Of a DNA stretch of 64,000 nt, positions 41,601 through 51,193 are shown piece after piece. The stretch spans positions 310,001 through 374,000 of the forward strand of contig NC_018330.1 in the NCBI RefSeq assembly GCF_000234665.1. Reading direction: 5' to 3'. This DNA is from Leishmania mexicana MHOM/GT/2001/U1103. Its lineage: Eukaryota > Euglenozoa > Kinetoplastea > Trypanosomatida > Trypanosomatidae. The position numbers and the translations under genes are program-made. Each line of letters starts with the position of its first letter. The first letter of the stretch is position 1. Under the pieces are notes generated by a model. It saw only the letters and a program-made list of their open reading frames with translations, made no database searches and was not told the origin of the DNA.

Positions 41601-43890
41601 CGTTGATGCCGCTGCTCCACCGTCCTGCCGGCCCACGGAGCTGGGAAAGTCTACCCAATCACCTCTTGGCTCCTCAAGCCCCATTGCAAGCGACGCGCAC
41701 GCTGGGGACTCAGCACCAGCGCCATTCACTCTCTCCGCCGCGGCAACGAGTGGTGAGGCCGCCGCGAAAACCCAGCCTGTCGGTGCGGGTGACGCCAACA
41801 TCGCACCTGCTAGCCGAGTCTCTTCGAGCACGCCGCTCCCGTATATGAAGGATGGCGAGCAGTACAGTGAGTTGAACGGGAGCGGTGCAAGCAGTGCGGT
41901 GAAGCGCCGCCAGATGGTGCAGCAGAGCGCGCTTCTCGCAGAGAAGCAGCGACGGGGCAGCGCGTCGTTCTCGGTCATCGAGGCACCAGGCGACACGCAA
42001 CTGTCGAGTGGAACACACACCAGCTCCACGCATCCCCTGCCCCGCCACCGCAGCTCAGGCGGCGACGACAGGATTTCCTCGAGCGGCGTCATCCGTGCCA
42101 TCACGATTACCATCGACAGCACAAGCGGAGCTGAGGACTCGTCCGCGACCACGACTGAAAAAGCATCGATCACAGCCACCGCCTCCAGCGCCGGCGCGCA
42201 GCACGGACATCACCACATGCAGCACCCGCAGAGCGGCACGTTGGACAGGGATCACGATCACCAAGAGTCACAGCGGCTCCTCAGCCCACCCTCTTCTACC
42301 CCGATGCTCGCTGCGCGCGACGAGAGTGGCAGCCGCTGCCCATCCCTATCGCCCACTCAAACACCCTACGCCTACGAGCATAAGACGATTGTTTGCAGTG
42401 ACGGACAGCCCTGCAAGCGCCTTATTCTGTGCAAGGCGGAGCGACCGCCCCGTAGCACGCGCCTCCACCACACCGAAGCCGGATTCGTCGTCCCCAGCAA
42501 CTCATCCCAACGCGGAGTCAGTGGACCTGCTACCCCACGCTCGCTTTCTCCTCCGTCGAACCTCACCCCAACGCATTCCCAGCACACCGCTTCCACGCCG
42601 GTAATCGTTGGAGCGGATGGGAGCAGCCCGCGTGGTGCTCAGACGGAACTTCAACATCAGGGGCGTCCGGATACCATGAGCACCGTGACTGCACATAAGC
42701 CTCATACCTCCCTCGTGGCCACTAGCGCTTCGCTGGCAGCAGGGCGATTAGAGGGGCACCGGCCTCTTGCGATGCTGGCCACGCATTCGGCCGAGACGTC
42801 GCCCCTGCAGAGAGAGGCGGGCATGGCGGACGACGAGCGCGCGGTGCCGGTGCGTGTTGTGGTCGAGTCTGTCGCGATGGGGAACCCGTCGTCAGCAGAT
42901 TCTGAAAGGCAGGGCGTTTTGTTCACTGTCTCTCCTGCAGGCGAGTCAGTGTCACAAGACGACTTCTCCGGCACGTTCATTAGGGAGGCGGTCGCCGGTG
43001 GTGGGAGGGACGCCAGTACGTCAGGTGCTGTTGAGACTCCTGGGCCGGGCCGGCAGACTGCCGATGGCAGTCGGGTGAGCGACGAGCGACGCCAGTTTAT
43101 TTTCAGCGGCGATGTAGCGCAGTTATGGCTGGATGAGGAGGGCTCTTTTGCTGGAACCTACTGCAACACCTACAGAGTGCCACTGCAACGTGTGGAGGCG
43201 GCAGCGCTGAAGTGGCGTGGGCCTCCGGTGTGCAATCTGCGAGCTCTTGTCGCTGTGGGCGACGGCGATGTGGCGTGTGAACGACACTCGGCGCACAGCG
43301 GTCGGTCAGTCTTATCATCTGCTGCAGCGGAAGTCAGCGCGACGGTGTCCACGGAGACGCTGCACGAGGCAAGGTGTGTTGGAGGCATGCCTGGCGGCGT
43401 GACGCGCACCTGTACGGGGCCGACAGATATCCACTTTGCCGGACCTCGAGAGCTTCTGAAGACACGCCGTTGGGAGCGGCAGCATAACCAGCTCCCGCAG
43501 CCAAAGATGCTCCGGCAAAGCACCTACCACCTTCCGACAAGCCACGGTGCAGTCACCGCCGCGGCCGCGACGGAAAACCGCGATCGATCTTGTAGAGCGG
43601 GCATCACCGACGCGCTACCGTTTCGGCGCGGTAGTGTGAAGGCGGAGACGGTGAGAGGAGACAGAGCACGTGTCTGCTCGACCTTCATGCATTTCTCGCT
43701 GCCCCCTGATCCAGTCACCCAGCTGCTTCATCGAAAAGTGTACAGTGATGACAACTTCGTCATGTTTCGCCGCGCTGCCGTTGCCGCTGTTGCTGCTTCC
43801 CGTCCTGTAATGGCGGAAGCCACACAACAGAAGCGCCCGGAATCGGCGGGAGCTGCACGCACTCATCCTTGGCATGCCTCTGCTCAGTAG
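38668..43890 (+). CDS. Large disordered Ser/Thr/Pro-rich protein of unknown function
   Basis: 1740 residues with no family that I recognise. Nearly all of it is Ser/Thr/Pro/His/Arg-rich and probably disordered, with many possible phosphorylation sites. Two patches look folded. One lies at about 450-545, a helical segment with LPRIQQRILAARLQAEVHQHF, LLAVQISLDVDYQEA and RAYYADLVGRELQYVTSLWTA. The other is a C-terminal patch at about 1475-1530 with FIFSGDVAQLWLDEEGSF and TYRVPLQRVEAAALKWRG. The very end (about 1670-1720) has short hydrophobic pieces such as FMHFSLPPDPVTQLL. There is no signal peptide or membrane segment. Start choice is good, since the splice signal is close and 38668 is the first ATG. 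Confidence 0.75.
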   Translation: MRSPTVQTQWSAAARHGERDRVLSPKREQGGPSTAHDAKDTDQNQLTSAAIPVTSAIQPSQLSLKEPSRHRSTSALPHLESIQRNDELGGTHTRRPTPSAPAVAAATTAIQPPLSSVASVHHSAASVSSKARQGCSPSFTRPSSAAANFRGTTNGSSVPHPALRSRSISTVQQQQLQHLRTLPRHASSARSSSSHSRPASAEPRKDFPQMMTSGSAAARSQESATSVPSGNARRLFVKNPMTAPPVATTAHMRAFSNKALYVRPRSASLTCISLPDPDSPQSNRNLIQVLAVSHNSSPAARAWRAGIASNSAIRGPESLSQSNQRHFLPGPRTCDVPAMDTREQFAVDGTSVKAAQRSRSCSASMVQRQQPQQTTAGSSPRAGQTHPQGTLADAASSGTPGRQLDESGAADNDGGRHRFVDKHQASEKLAMAVPFTPQAAAGVAGIEIGPAAGEWNLPRIQQRILAARLQAEVHQHFTSAVEILLAVQISLDVDYQEASQGGGGREPASVFLLTPAQRAYYADLVGRELQYVTSLWTAKLQFMEPPTVAATTPAVNRLRGTARNIAGSYAVSSDPTTATEAAGAEGKGVRLSNDKPSRRHSRATARLMSSSGHCLSPPTHATNSTASSTSRPDSATPAHSAVAVSVTSTDHPLPKIASRKRAPVEFHEIPEMQRCAHRSRQLRDSATDDVNGDGSEASQLSSILVDTSNSKMVPSSPLTSAFSEGGISATGIRTSEPSLRAVPESSALNGTTAPSQPFRQRPPCDQRRSRQPIRRSAYLMDAISTDSSAANELSSVWDDEVLGSQLHGPFEDAAIQRVRCRSMQRKRPSINEPRTPIEARSSSHSSRLGLTAEGSDGRRTGPRGSLVAETSPEHSSDSSGRWVSVLRACPPVCQLSPSQLAALAAKCHAAGGAVASAPTLERETAPTALHKAEDAASSVSAHAGSSHRLSLTASPVVSNCSPLHTPKKHRPAHSAVTDVDAAAPPSCRPTELGKSTQSPLGSSSPIASDAHAGDSAPAPFTLSAAATSGEAAAKTQPVGAGDANIAPASRVSSSTPLPYMKDGEQYSELNGSGASSAVKRRQMVQQSALLAEKQRRGSASFSVIEAPGDTQLSSGTHTSSTHPLPRHRSSGGDDRISSSGVIRAITITIDSTSGAEDSSATTTEKASITATASSAGAQHGHHHMQHPQSGTLDRDHDHQESQRLLSPPSSTPMLAARDESGSRCPSLSPTQTPYAYEHKTIVCSDGQPCKRLILCKAERPPRSTRLHHTEAGFVVPSNSSQRGVSGPATPRSLSPPSNLTPTHSQHTASTPVIVGADGSSPRGAQTELQHQGRPDTMSTVTAHKPHTSLVATSASLAAGRLEGHRPLAMLATHSAETSPLQREAGMADDERAVPVRVVVESVAMGNPSSADSERQGVLFTVSPAGESVSQDDFSGTFIREAVAGGGRDASTSGAVETPGPGRQTADGSRVSDERRQFIFSGDVAQLWLDEEGSFAGTYCNTYRVPLQRVEAAALKWRGPPVCNLRALVAVGDGDVACERHSAHSGRSVLSSAAAEVSATVSTETLHEARCVGGMPGGVTRTCTGPTDIHFAGPRELLKTRRWERQHNQLPQPKMLRQSTYHLPTSHGAVTAAAATENRDRSCRAGITDALPFRRGSVKAETVRGDRARVCSTFMHFSLPPDPVTQLLHRKVYSDDNFVMFRRAAVAAVAASRPVMAEATQQKRPESAGAARTHPWHASAQ

Positions 43891-46072
43891 AAGAGCCGTG
43901 CCTCAGTGGATCGCGAGGCTCCGCGCCTCCTCCCCCAAAACCCTATTTCGAGTCACGGCCACGGGCGCGCTGTTGCGCGTGGTGTCCTCGAAGGCTGTAT
44001 GGCACATCCACTCTTCCTCTCTGCGGCGGCGAAGGGCACTTTGCTAGTTCCTAATAGGGGGAGGGGTGTGATGGTGGGCGTTGTCCGTGCGGCCGTGGAG
44101 GCATCGCCTACTGTGCTGCGGATGAACTTGTGGCACAAGAGTGCGATGGAGCGCAACCCCCGACGCCTGCAATGGGATCGCCCACCGCCGGCCACGACAA
44201 CGGCGATGGCACGTACACACAGACACACGGAGGGGGGGGGGCGCTTGCCTCTTCTTTGAAACTTTGCGGCAGCACTGATGGCGGAAGGCCACCGCAGTTC
44301 GTGGCATCACACGGGCCACTGCACTATCCCCACTCTCTTTGTGGGGAGAAGCCGCGCAGCCCACTCACCCCCCCCTCTCCCCCCATTGCTGCGACTGCCG
44401 GGTCACCTCTGGTCCTGACAGGGCCAGGCACCTGCACTGTAGGGTAATTCAGAACAATCCACTGTCCCTGATATCGGCCGTCAGGCGATGGATGGCGTAT
44501 GCTGGAGCGACCTGCGACAGCAAAGACGTGTGTGCCATTCCTATGAGTAGGCGGGGGTGTCGGCGTGACTCAAGCGCATCTCATCTCCGGCCCTCACACT
44601 GCCTACAGGGGCGAAGGGGGCCTGAGCCACCACGCGGGGGACGCACCAGGTGGCGACCACCATGACGGCGAGCGGCTGCGACGCAACCTGCGAGGCGGGC
44701 CCGGGTAGCGTTCGAGGGCCGGGGTCGTGCTCTCAGACGACTGGGTCGGCGCACTGCTGTACCGCGCCTCGATCGCTGCTCCGCACCACGCGATGCGGGG
44801 CCTGTGACAGGGCCGGAGGGGGAGAGGGAAACGCCGAGTTGAGCGCATGTGGTGCACGGCAGAGAGAGAGAGACGCTGCGAGGCACAACAAGGAAAGCCA
44901 TCCTCTGCGCGCGTCTGCTCCTCGGTGTGTCTGTATGTGTGTGTGTGTGCGTGTGCGTGTCGGTCTCTGAAGTCTTTTGTGTGTTGTTTCTTGTAGGACC
45001 GTCCTCCCTGCCACTTCCGCTGTCTGCCCTGTCCATCCTTCTACATGTATATGCATAGTTTGCGCTGCCCCTCCCTCTCTTATGCAATCTTCTCATCCAT
45101 TCACTTCTCCCTCCCTCCCTGTATTTATGTATGTATGTGTACCTCTGTATCTATGGTTCCCCTTCTCTCTGTCTTCTCCTCACGTGTGTGTGTGTGCGGC
45201 CTTGTGAGCTACGCCACGCGAGAGTCGTGCGTTCACCTCTCCGCCTGCGCCCACATGTGTCTCTCTGCTCCCTCCTTTATCCTTACTCCGAATACAAGAA
45301 CGACGGCTCGGTGGCCACGTTCTCCACCCCATGTACATGTACAGACAGCCGCACTGGCACGCATGCATACATATGTGTGGGTGTGGGTGCTCTTGACTCG
45401 CCTGCTTCTTCCACCACCACCGCCCCTCCCCTCCCCTCCCCTCCCTCCGCCGCCTCCGAAGCGAGTCCGAAAATACGCCACGTAAAAGCGTGTAGCGCCC
45501 CTGCCGCAGTGGTAGTGAAGACAGAGCCGCTGTGTGTTGTTGCTGCATCACCCCACTCATGTCGTTACCGATGATACGGCAGAGGAAGGCGTACACAGAG
45601 TTGCAGACGCGTGTCCGTCTGTGTCTGAGTATGAGCAGCCCACTGGCCAGTGCTCGGGGAGTGATGTCTCGGCACTGGCGGAGGGCTCCGGTTTCTGCCG
45701 GCGACCACCTCCTCACCTGTACGGCTTACGTCTCTCCCCATCTCTCCTGTGTTTTACGCCTGCCTCACCGAAAGCGAAAGTGCGGCAGAGACGATGGCAG
45801 CAACGACGCGTATACGGACAGACAGCATGAGCGTTCTCGTCGCCATTCTCCTAGAGTGTATGGTCGCCAAACATGCCGGCACATCTCCATCCCTTTTCTG
45901 CCTCCCTCGCCTTGCCTGCACACCTCCACCATTTGAAGCGTATTCACTGCGCCACACCGCCCCCACGATCACGACAGTCGCACAACGCCAGCAGCAGCGA
46001 GGAAACGACAAGTTCAGGCACAGCACGATAGGTGAATGTGTGCAGGCGAGAGAAGACAAGGGCTTTGTCGCG
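43891..46072 (+). other. 2.2-kb intergenic region with possible retroposon remnant
   Basis: No gene is supported. The first ~950 bases are not C/T-rich and include a candidate degenerate SIDER-like element. Then come a (TG)n run near 44933-44960, C/T runs near 45066-45120 and 45410-45450, and a tract near 45880-45935 with an AG at 45938-45939 that should serve the next gene. ATG 46036 lies upstream of the chosen start in another frame. Confidence 0.55.
44041..44850 (+). mobile_element. Possible degenerate SIDER-type retroposon remnant
   Basis: This stretch directly follows the 38668 gene in its probable 3' UTR. That is the usual place for Leishmania short interspersed degenerate retroposons, which affect mRNA stability or translation. 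Unlike the flanking C/T-rich DNA it is a mixed-composition block. It carries two similar motifs about 390 bases apart: TCCTGACAGGGCC near 44413 and CCTGTGACAGGGCC near 44802, the second nearly palindromic. The wording resembles SIDER2 copies as I remember them, but I cannot align it here, and the borders are approximate. Confidence 0.35.
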
Positions 46073-47683
46073 ATGCTGTGCACATCCATGCGCCGGGCCC
46101 ATGCCTGCGTGGCGCACATCCGCCTGACGTCCTCGTTGACACCGTACGCGTCCGCGCAACTCCCCAAAACGCCGGCCACGTCTCTCGTCTCCTCCTCGTC
46201 CACGACCGCCACTGCCGCCGCTGCGGCCTCCTTGCAAGCATACGCGATGCCACGACGTTGGCAGTCCTCCGCCACCCCCAACCCAGGCGCCGCAACTGCA
46301 GCACCCGATTCCCACATGATGGAGCAGCCACAGCAGGGTAGCATTGTCGTCACGTACAGCCCGGGATCTGGCGCGGCCGGCAATGGACTGACGCTTCCGA
46401 CGACAGCGCTCACCGGGCATTGTGACGTTATTTCCGAAACCTTGTCCAAGGCGGATGAGCTGCTGCAGCAGAAGAAGGCGCAGGAGGCGCTTGGTACTGG
46501 AGCGGACATCCTCACAGCGGAAGGCATTGACGAGATGGTTGAAGAGTTGAAGGAGATCACGACGAGCGAGGTCGAGGTGCTCGTGGGGCAGATGCGGTCG
46601 CCGGCGGTGGTGCAGCAGGCTGGCATGCACGAGCTGCGTCGCACGCTCTACTACGCCACCTCACTGAAGGCGCGTGACTGGATCGAGCCGGCGCAGTATA
46701 CGTCTGTGATGCGTGTCTTGACCGTGGAGCTGCTGCGCCGCGATAGCGAGGGCGTCTTGGCGCCAGACGATGTGCTGTATGTGACGACGCACATGATCAC
46801 GGCAAACTTCTACAATCGGCACCTGTGGAATCGAATGGAGAAGTCTCTGCTGCTGAGGAACTACGACACGATCGACATGGCCACCGTAAAGGCCCTCTCA
46901 ACGAAGCTGTTCAAGACGCGTCGCGGCTGCGCGAAGGAGACACTGGACGTCCGGCGAAAGATCTTGAGCGCGATGGCGCGCCGAGTGGCAGTGCTGGCAA
47001 ACGATTTCGATTTGCCGTCCCTTCTTGGCATCCTGCAGTGCTACACGATACACGACATGACACCGCCGCCGATCCAGTCGCTCGCCGTGCGCGCGACGAA
47101 TCATGTCAGCGAGTTCACGCCGCAAGAGTGCGCAACGCTTTCGCAGGTGCTGCGCAAGTTCAGTCTTCTTCGCCTCGAGGTGTGCGAGCGGCTTATTGAG
47201 CGTATCTGCACCGCAGACGAACTAAATCATCACATGGTCCACTCTGCTCTGATATCCATCCGCACGTGCTACAACCGCGTCAGCGACTCGGGCCGCAATG
47301 CGCTGCAAGCGGAGCCGACCCGACAGAAGCTGCGAGCCATGGGGGAGCAGGTGAGCTGCCGCTTGCAAGAAGCCACGTTCCCGACGATGAACGTAATACT
47401 GAACATACTCGACATCGTCGTAAACCTGCGCATCTACGTGCCGAAAAAGTCCTTGCAGAGCCTCTTTACCCGCGCCTTGAACATGGTCAAGGTAGTCGTG
47501 GAGCAGGAGGATGATCTGATCGACCCCACCACCGGAAAGCGCGTGCGGCCCATCACGATGGAGCAAGGCCGTCAGCTGCACGCGCTACTACTGCACTACG
47601 GGTCTGACTTGTGCCCAGATCTGCAGACGCTGCTTAAGCAGTGCTTCAAGGACGGCCTCCTACCCGATGAAGCGTCACTCTAA
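46073..47683 (+). CDS. Helical-repeat protein, probably mitochondrial
   Basis: 536 residues from ATG 46073. The N-terminus (MLCTSMRRAHACVAHIRLTS) is basic and acid-free, fitting a mitochondrial presequence, and a Ser/Ala/Thr-rich linker runs to about residue 130. The rest (about 130-536) is a continuous array of paired amphipathic helices, such as QAGMHELRRTLYYATSLKA, YTSVMRVLTVELLRRD, LLGILQCYTIHDMTPPP and ECATLSQVLRKFSLLRLEVCERL. This style resembles ARM/HEAT- or FASTK-like solenoids found in trypanosomatid mitochondrial RNA-processing and RNA-editing accessory complexes. No RAP or catalytic motif is seen, and the assignment to RNA metabolism is inference. Start caution: ATG 46036 (another frame, open to 46341) lies between the main splice AG at 45938-45939 and this start, unless one of the AGs at 46043-46058 is used. 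Confidence 0.72.
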   Translation: MLCTSMRRAHACVAHIRLTSSLTPYASAQLPKTPATSLVSSSSTTATAAAAASLQAYAMPRRWQSSATPNPGAATAAPDSHMMEQPQQGSIVVTYSPGSGAAGNGLTLPTTALTGHCDVISETLSKADELLQQKKAQEALGTGADILTAEGIDEMVEELKEITTSEVEVLVGQMRSPAVVQQAGMHELRRTLYYATSLKARDWIEPAQYTSVMRVLTVELLRRDSEGVLAPDDVLYVTTHMITANFYNRHLWNRMEKSLLLRNYDTIDMATVKALSTKLFKTRRGCAKETLDVRRKILSAMARRVAVLANDFDLPSLLGILQCYTIHDMTPPPIQSLAVRATNHVSEFTPQECATLSQVLRKFSLLRLEVCERLIERICTADELNHHMVHSALISIRTCYNRVSDSGRNALQAEPTRQKLRAMGEQVSCRLQEATFPTMNVILNILDIVVNLRIYVPKKSLQSLFTRALNMVKVVVEQEDDLIDPTTGKRVRPITMEQGRQLHALLLHYGSDLCPDLQTLLKQCFKDGLLPDEASL

Positions 47684-48988
47684 GGCCATGTTAGACCTCT
47701 GTGTATGTGTGTGTGTGTGTGGTGAGGGGGGTGGGCTTTGCTGCCTGGCCCTCGCTACTTTGGTCTCACTACGTCCGCGTGTTTTGGTCGTGAAGGCGAT
47801 GTCGACATGGCTTGTCCTGGTCGCGAGTTTTTCCTTCGTGTGTACCTTTCGGGGGCTCCTCGCCTCTCTCTCGTTGCTGGGAAGAGGACGAGCTAGAGCA
47901 ATGGCAAGCGGCAGAAAGATGCGCGCGTTGAGGATGGCGTTGTCTTCGTTGCGTGTGCGCGTCAGCTTCGGGCCTTCGCGGCGGTTAACACATGCAGCCT
48001 CCGTGTGCGCGCTTCGTTGCGCGCACGCTGGTTTGTGTCTATGTGCTCATCCCTCCCCCCTCCCCTCCATCGCGCACCTGTCTTCTCTCTTCAATGTCGC
48101 GATGACGGTGACTCGCAAGTCCGTCCCGGTGAAGAAAACGAAAGGCGTGCGCTGATGCTCGCCAGAAACGGAAGAAGGGAGTCGGGCACCGTCCCTCTTG
48201 CGCCTCGCCCAACTCGCTCGTAAGCGTGCCACTCCTCCTTCACGCATCAGCTCTCGCGCTTCATCTCACCCTCGGTCTGAGCCCATCCTCCATCCCTTTC
48301 CTTCACAGGTGCGAGCGTGGCGGGGGATGCTTCTGTTGTTTTGGCCGTGTGCCTGTCAGCCAACAGGGAGAGGCGGTGAGAAAAGGGAAGAGGGATGGTT
48401 GGCGCGGCCATGGATAACCGGAGAGTGATCCTGCGCGCCCTCAAGTTGAATAAGCAGACGACAGTACGGCCCATCGCCACGTGTGTGTCGCGGATATGCT
48501 TTCGCGTGCCCTTCTCTCCATGCCCGTCTTCTGTGACATCCCTTTTTTTGTTTTTCTTGTCGTCGTTCCTCGCCGCAACACACCATCGACACTTCTCGTT
48601 GCGCTCCGCCTCGTATTCTCTGGAAAACCTAGACGCTGATCGACCGCTGCGGGCTTTTGTTCGTGCTGCAGGCCTGTGGGAAGGAATCATCAGCGTCTGC
48701 CCTTCGTGCGCTCACTGCCGGTCGGCCCTCCGGTGAGAGGCCTCGAGGAACCGGAAGAGACGCACCACCCCGGGTGGCTAACACTCGTGCCCCATGCCCA
48801 CTCGGCCGCTATCCGCATTGCGGGGCGTGATGCCGCGTCGTCGCGGTGGTTGGTACCCCTTCTCGCTGTCCGCCTTTGCGTCCTGCTCGCAGCATTGCCT
48901 TCGCTCTCCTCGTGCAGCCATGTGCCATGTGCATGCTCGACCATGCCACTGCAGCTCTTACGATCTTGTAGGTCGCCGCATCTCAGCT
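47684..48988 (+). other. Intergenic region before the 48989 gene
   Basis: No gene is supported. A (TG)n run begins 17 bases after the stop codon (47701-47720). C/T-rich runs lie near 48050-48100 and 48845-48912, with AGs at 48889-48890, 48916-48917, 48969-48970 and 48985-48986. A 17-codon open frame starts at 48102, and I see no support for it as a gene. Confidence 0.55.
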
Positions 48989-51193
48989 ATGAGCTCGGAG
49001 ATCGCTAACGTACCGACAAGCGACGCGCCATGGGAGCGTCTCGTGCACCTCGTCACAGGTCTTCCTTCGGGTGAGCAGCGAAGCTTCTCGCTCACGGCAG
49101 TGGGCGCCCCCGCTTTGGCCAACGTCACGGATGTCCGTACGGCCCTTCCTTCAATTCGTGAGCTATGGACGTCTGCCTACCACCCTGCCTTCGGCTACGG
49201 TATGGAGCGCAATCGGGACGGCGCCGTGGTCTCTGCCGTGGCCGCGTCTGGCGCGGATACACAGCGGCAGCAGCACCGACTTCTCCCAGAAGAGGCAGAG
49301 GAGCTGCCGCTTTTTGTGCAAGCGCTTGGCCACCTCGCCGCTGCTCTTCAAGAGTCGATCGTAGAGAAGACCGAGGCAGCAGCAACAGCAGCATCAGCGG
49401 TGGCGGCAGACGACGCCGATGCTGATTCTCGGCTTCTGACGCTGCACGAGTGGTTCGTGGAGCTGCAGGCGCTCTTGCTCTTTATCGGGCAGCACCACTT
49501 GCGCTTCCTGATTCCAGCGACCTTTTTGCCTAAGCTGCCATCCCTGGCTGTCTCACCCGTGCCAGAGACGTGCACGGTCGATGGAGGCGGTGGTGCACAT
49601 TGCATCAGCGGGCTCGACAGGCCAGGGACAGCGGAAATGCGAGAGATGCAGATCCGTGACGGCTCATCGCTGGGGCAGCTTGCGGATGAGGCGATTGCGA
49701 GCCACACGAGCGCACCTCCGGCGGTTGCCAAAGGCAGCGGCCCCAGCGCCGGCTCCCTTCGCCGCCTGTTTCGTCACGAACGCGAGCAGGTGCAGGACAT
49801 GGCGCCGCCACTGCCGGTAGAGGAGCTTCTCCGCGTCGTGGTGCTGGTCGAGGCCGCGCGGACGATTCTGGACGTGGCGCATCCTCCGCCGCTGGCGTCG
49901 GGGGTGCGCGCAGAGGTGTACGGTGTGTTGTTGTCCGTCGTCGGTTCGAGTGAGCAACTGTCGTCTACAACGCTTGCGTCGCTTGCCACGTGTCTGGCAC
50001 GATGTGTTGATAGCTATGCGATGCGCCAGCAGCTCTCAACCGTTGCATGTACGCCACAGGAGCCGGGCGCGGTGCTGGGGGACTACAGCGGCGGTGGTGG
50101 CGTGCGGGCGCACGGAGAGCACTTCGCTGATATCAGCTGCGCAGCACTTTCCTCTTTTGTGCGGCGTGTCTCACTCAACGTCGCCGCTTGCTCTGCAGGC
50201 ACCTCTCTCACTATATCGCCCTCTCCATCAGAACGGCGCGAGGCTGCACAGCTCAATCGCCTCCGTGGCGGCCTTGACACTCGCCTGCGCCCTATCAGCG
50301 TCCTACACCACGTTCGCGTACTCGCGAATGTGATGCAGCGCCGTCTCGCCAAAACACTCTATGACGCGGAGACCGGGCATGGCGCTCACCGTCTACAGCA
50401 GGAGGCAGGGAAGTGCGACGACGACGACGACGCGGACGTCTCTGTCAGAAGTACCGGCGCTGCTCGCGTGGCGAAGGAAGCGAGGATAGAGGCCGGCATG
50501 CTGGGTATACTCCCGCTTGAGGGACTCAAAGCACGGGCACTGACGACGTCGTCGAGCGAAACTCAGTCGACAGTGATGGCCCAGCCGCGGCGGAAGCGTC
50601 GCACTGTGGCAGAGATTAGGGCCGTTGCTGAGAGGGAGCGTGTGGGTGCGGGCAACTTCTCAGCGCACGGTAACGCTAACGCTCCCTCTTCTCACGTGCC
50701 ACACGGAAGCGCTACTCCACCCCCATCCACGCCCTGCGACTCCTGCCAGCGCCCCCACGTCTGCCACGCAGACCGCAGCGCCGCAAGCGACAGGGCTCGA
50801 GTGTCCTTCACTGACCTCGCGGAGATGTGTAGCGCCATGGCAGCCATCGGCTTCCGCGGCGACGACACCGCTGCAGAGGAGCCGATGTGGCGGCACGCAG
50901 TCGAGTTCGCCTGTGCGGAGATCGTCGCGACGGCTGATGCCAGAGACGCAGCGGCTGCGGTGGCTCGTGCCGACAACGGGGATGCTGCTGGAGTCGCCGC
51001 AGATCGAGAGGCAGTGATTCGCCAGACTTTGCTGGACGCGCGCGATTTGTGCTTTGCACTCGACCGGGTCGGCTACACGCACGGGTACGATCGCGTCATG
51101 ACGACGCTGGTGCGCTGCGGCTTCCTGCGCGAGCCGATTCCAGCGCCTTCGGCCGCTCGGCGGACCATGAAGGACATCCCGTCCTCCGTCTAA
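48989..51193 (+). CDS. Protein of unknown function, 734 residues
   Basis: I do not recognise a family. The first ~30 residues (MSSEIANVPTSDAPWERLVHLV) look like a natural cytosolic N-terminus. In-frame ATGs at 48920 and 48794 would add 23 or 65 residues of Cys/Arg-rich, less protein-like sequence. Helical, leucine-rich segments occur at about 150-180 (LLTLHEWFVELQALLLFIGQHHLRFLIP), 265-300 (PVEELLRVVVLVEAARTILDVA) and 300-345. The C-terminal ~130 residues alternate acidic helices with Cys (FTDLAEMCSAMAAIGF, WRHAVEFACAEIVATA, DLCFALDRVGYTHGYDRVMTTLVRCGFL). That last part could be a small helical domain. Linkers are Ser/Ala/Gly-rich. There is no membrane segment. Confidence 0.7.
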   Translation: MSSEIANVPTSDAPWERLVHLVTGLPSGEQRSFSLTAVGAPALANVTDVRTALPSIRELWTSAYHPAFGYGMERNRDGAVVSAVAASGADTQRQQHRLLPEEAEELPLFVQALGHLAAALQESIVEKTEAAATAASAVAADDADADSRLLTLHEWFVELQALLLFIGQHHLRFLIPATFLPKLPSLAVSPVPETCTVDGGGGAHCISGLDRPGTAEMREMQIRDGSSLGQLADEAIASHTSAPPAVAKGSGPSAGSLRRLFRHEREQVQDMAPPLPVEELLRVVVLVEAARTILDVAHPPPLASGVRAEVYGVLLSVVGSSEQLSSTTLASLATCLARCVDSYAMRQQLSTVACTPQEPGAVLGDYSGGGGVRAHGEHFADISCAALSSFVRRVSLNVAACSAGTSLTISPSPSERREAAQLNRLRGGLDTRLRPISVLHHVRVLANVMQRRLAKTLYDAETGHGAHRLQQEAGKCDDDDDADVSVRSTGAARVAKEARIEAGMLGILPLEGLKARALTTSSSETQSTVMAQPRRKRRTVAEIRAVAERERVGAGNFSAHGNANAPSSHVPHGSATPPPSTPCDSCQRPHVCHADRSAASDRARVSFTDLAEMCSAMAAIGFRGDDTAAEEPMWRHAVEFACAEIVATADARDAAAAVARADNGDAAGVAADREAVIRQTLLDARDLCFALDRVGYTHGYDRVMTTLVRCGFLREPIPAPSAARRTMKDIPSSV

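Noticed and set aside
47667..48155. Frame of 162 codons after the helical mitochondrial gene
   Set aside because: It starts inside the preceding gene's end and encodes a (TG)n run as Cys/Val repeats, so it is unlikely to be a protein.
48102..48155. 17-codon frame preceded by a C/T tract
   Set aside because: It is too short to judge. Lys/Val-rich content alone does not support a gene.
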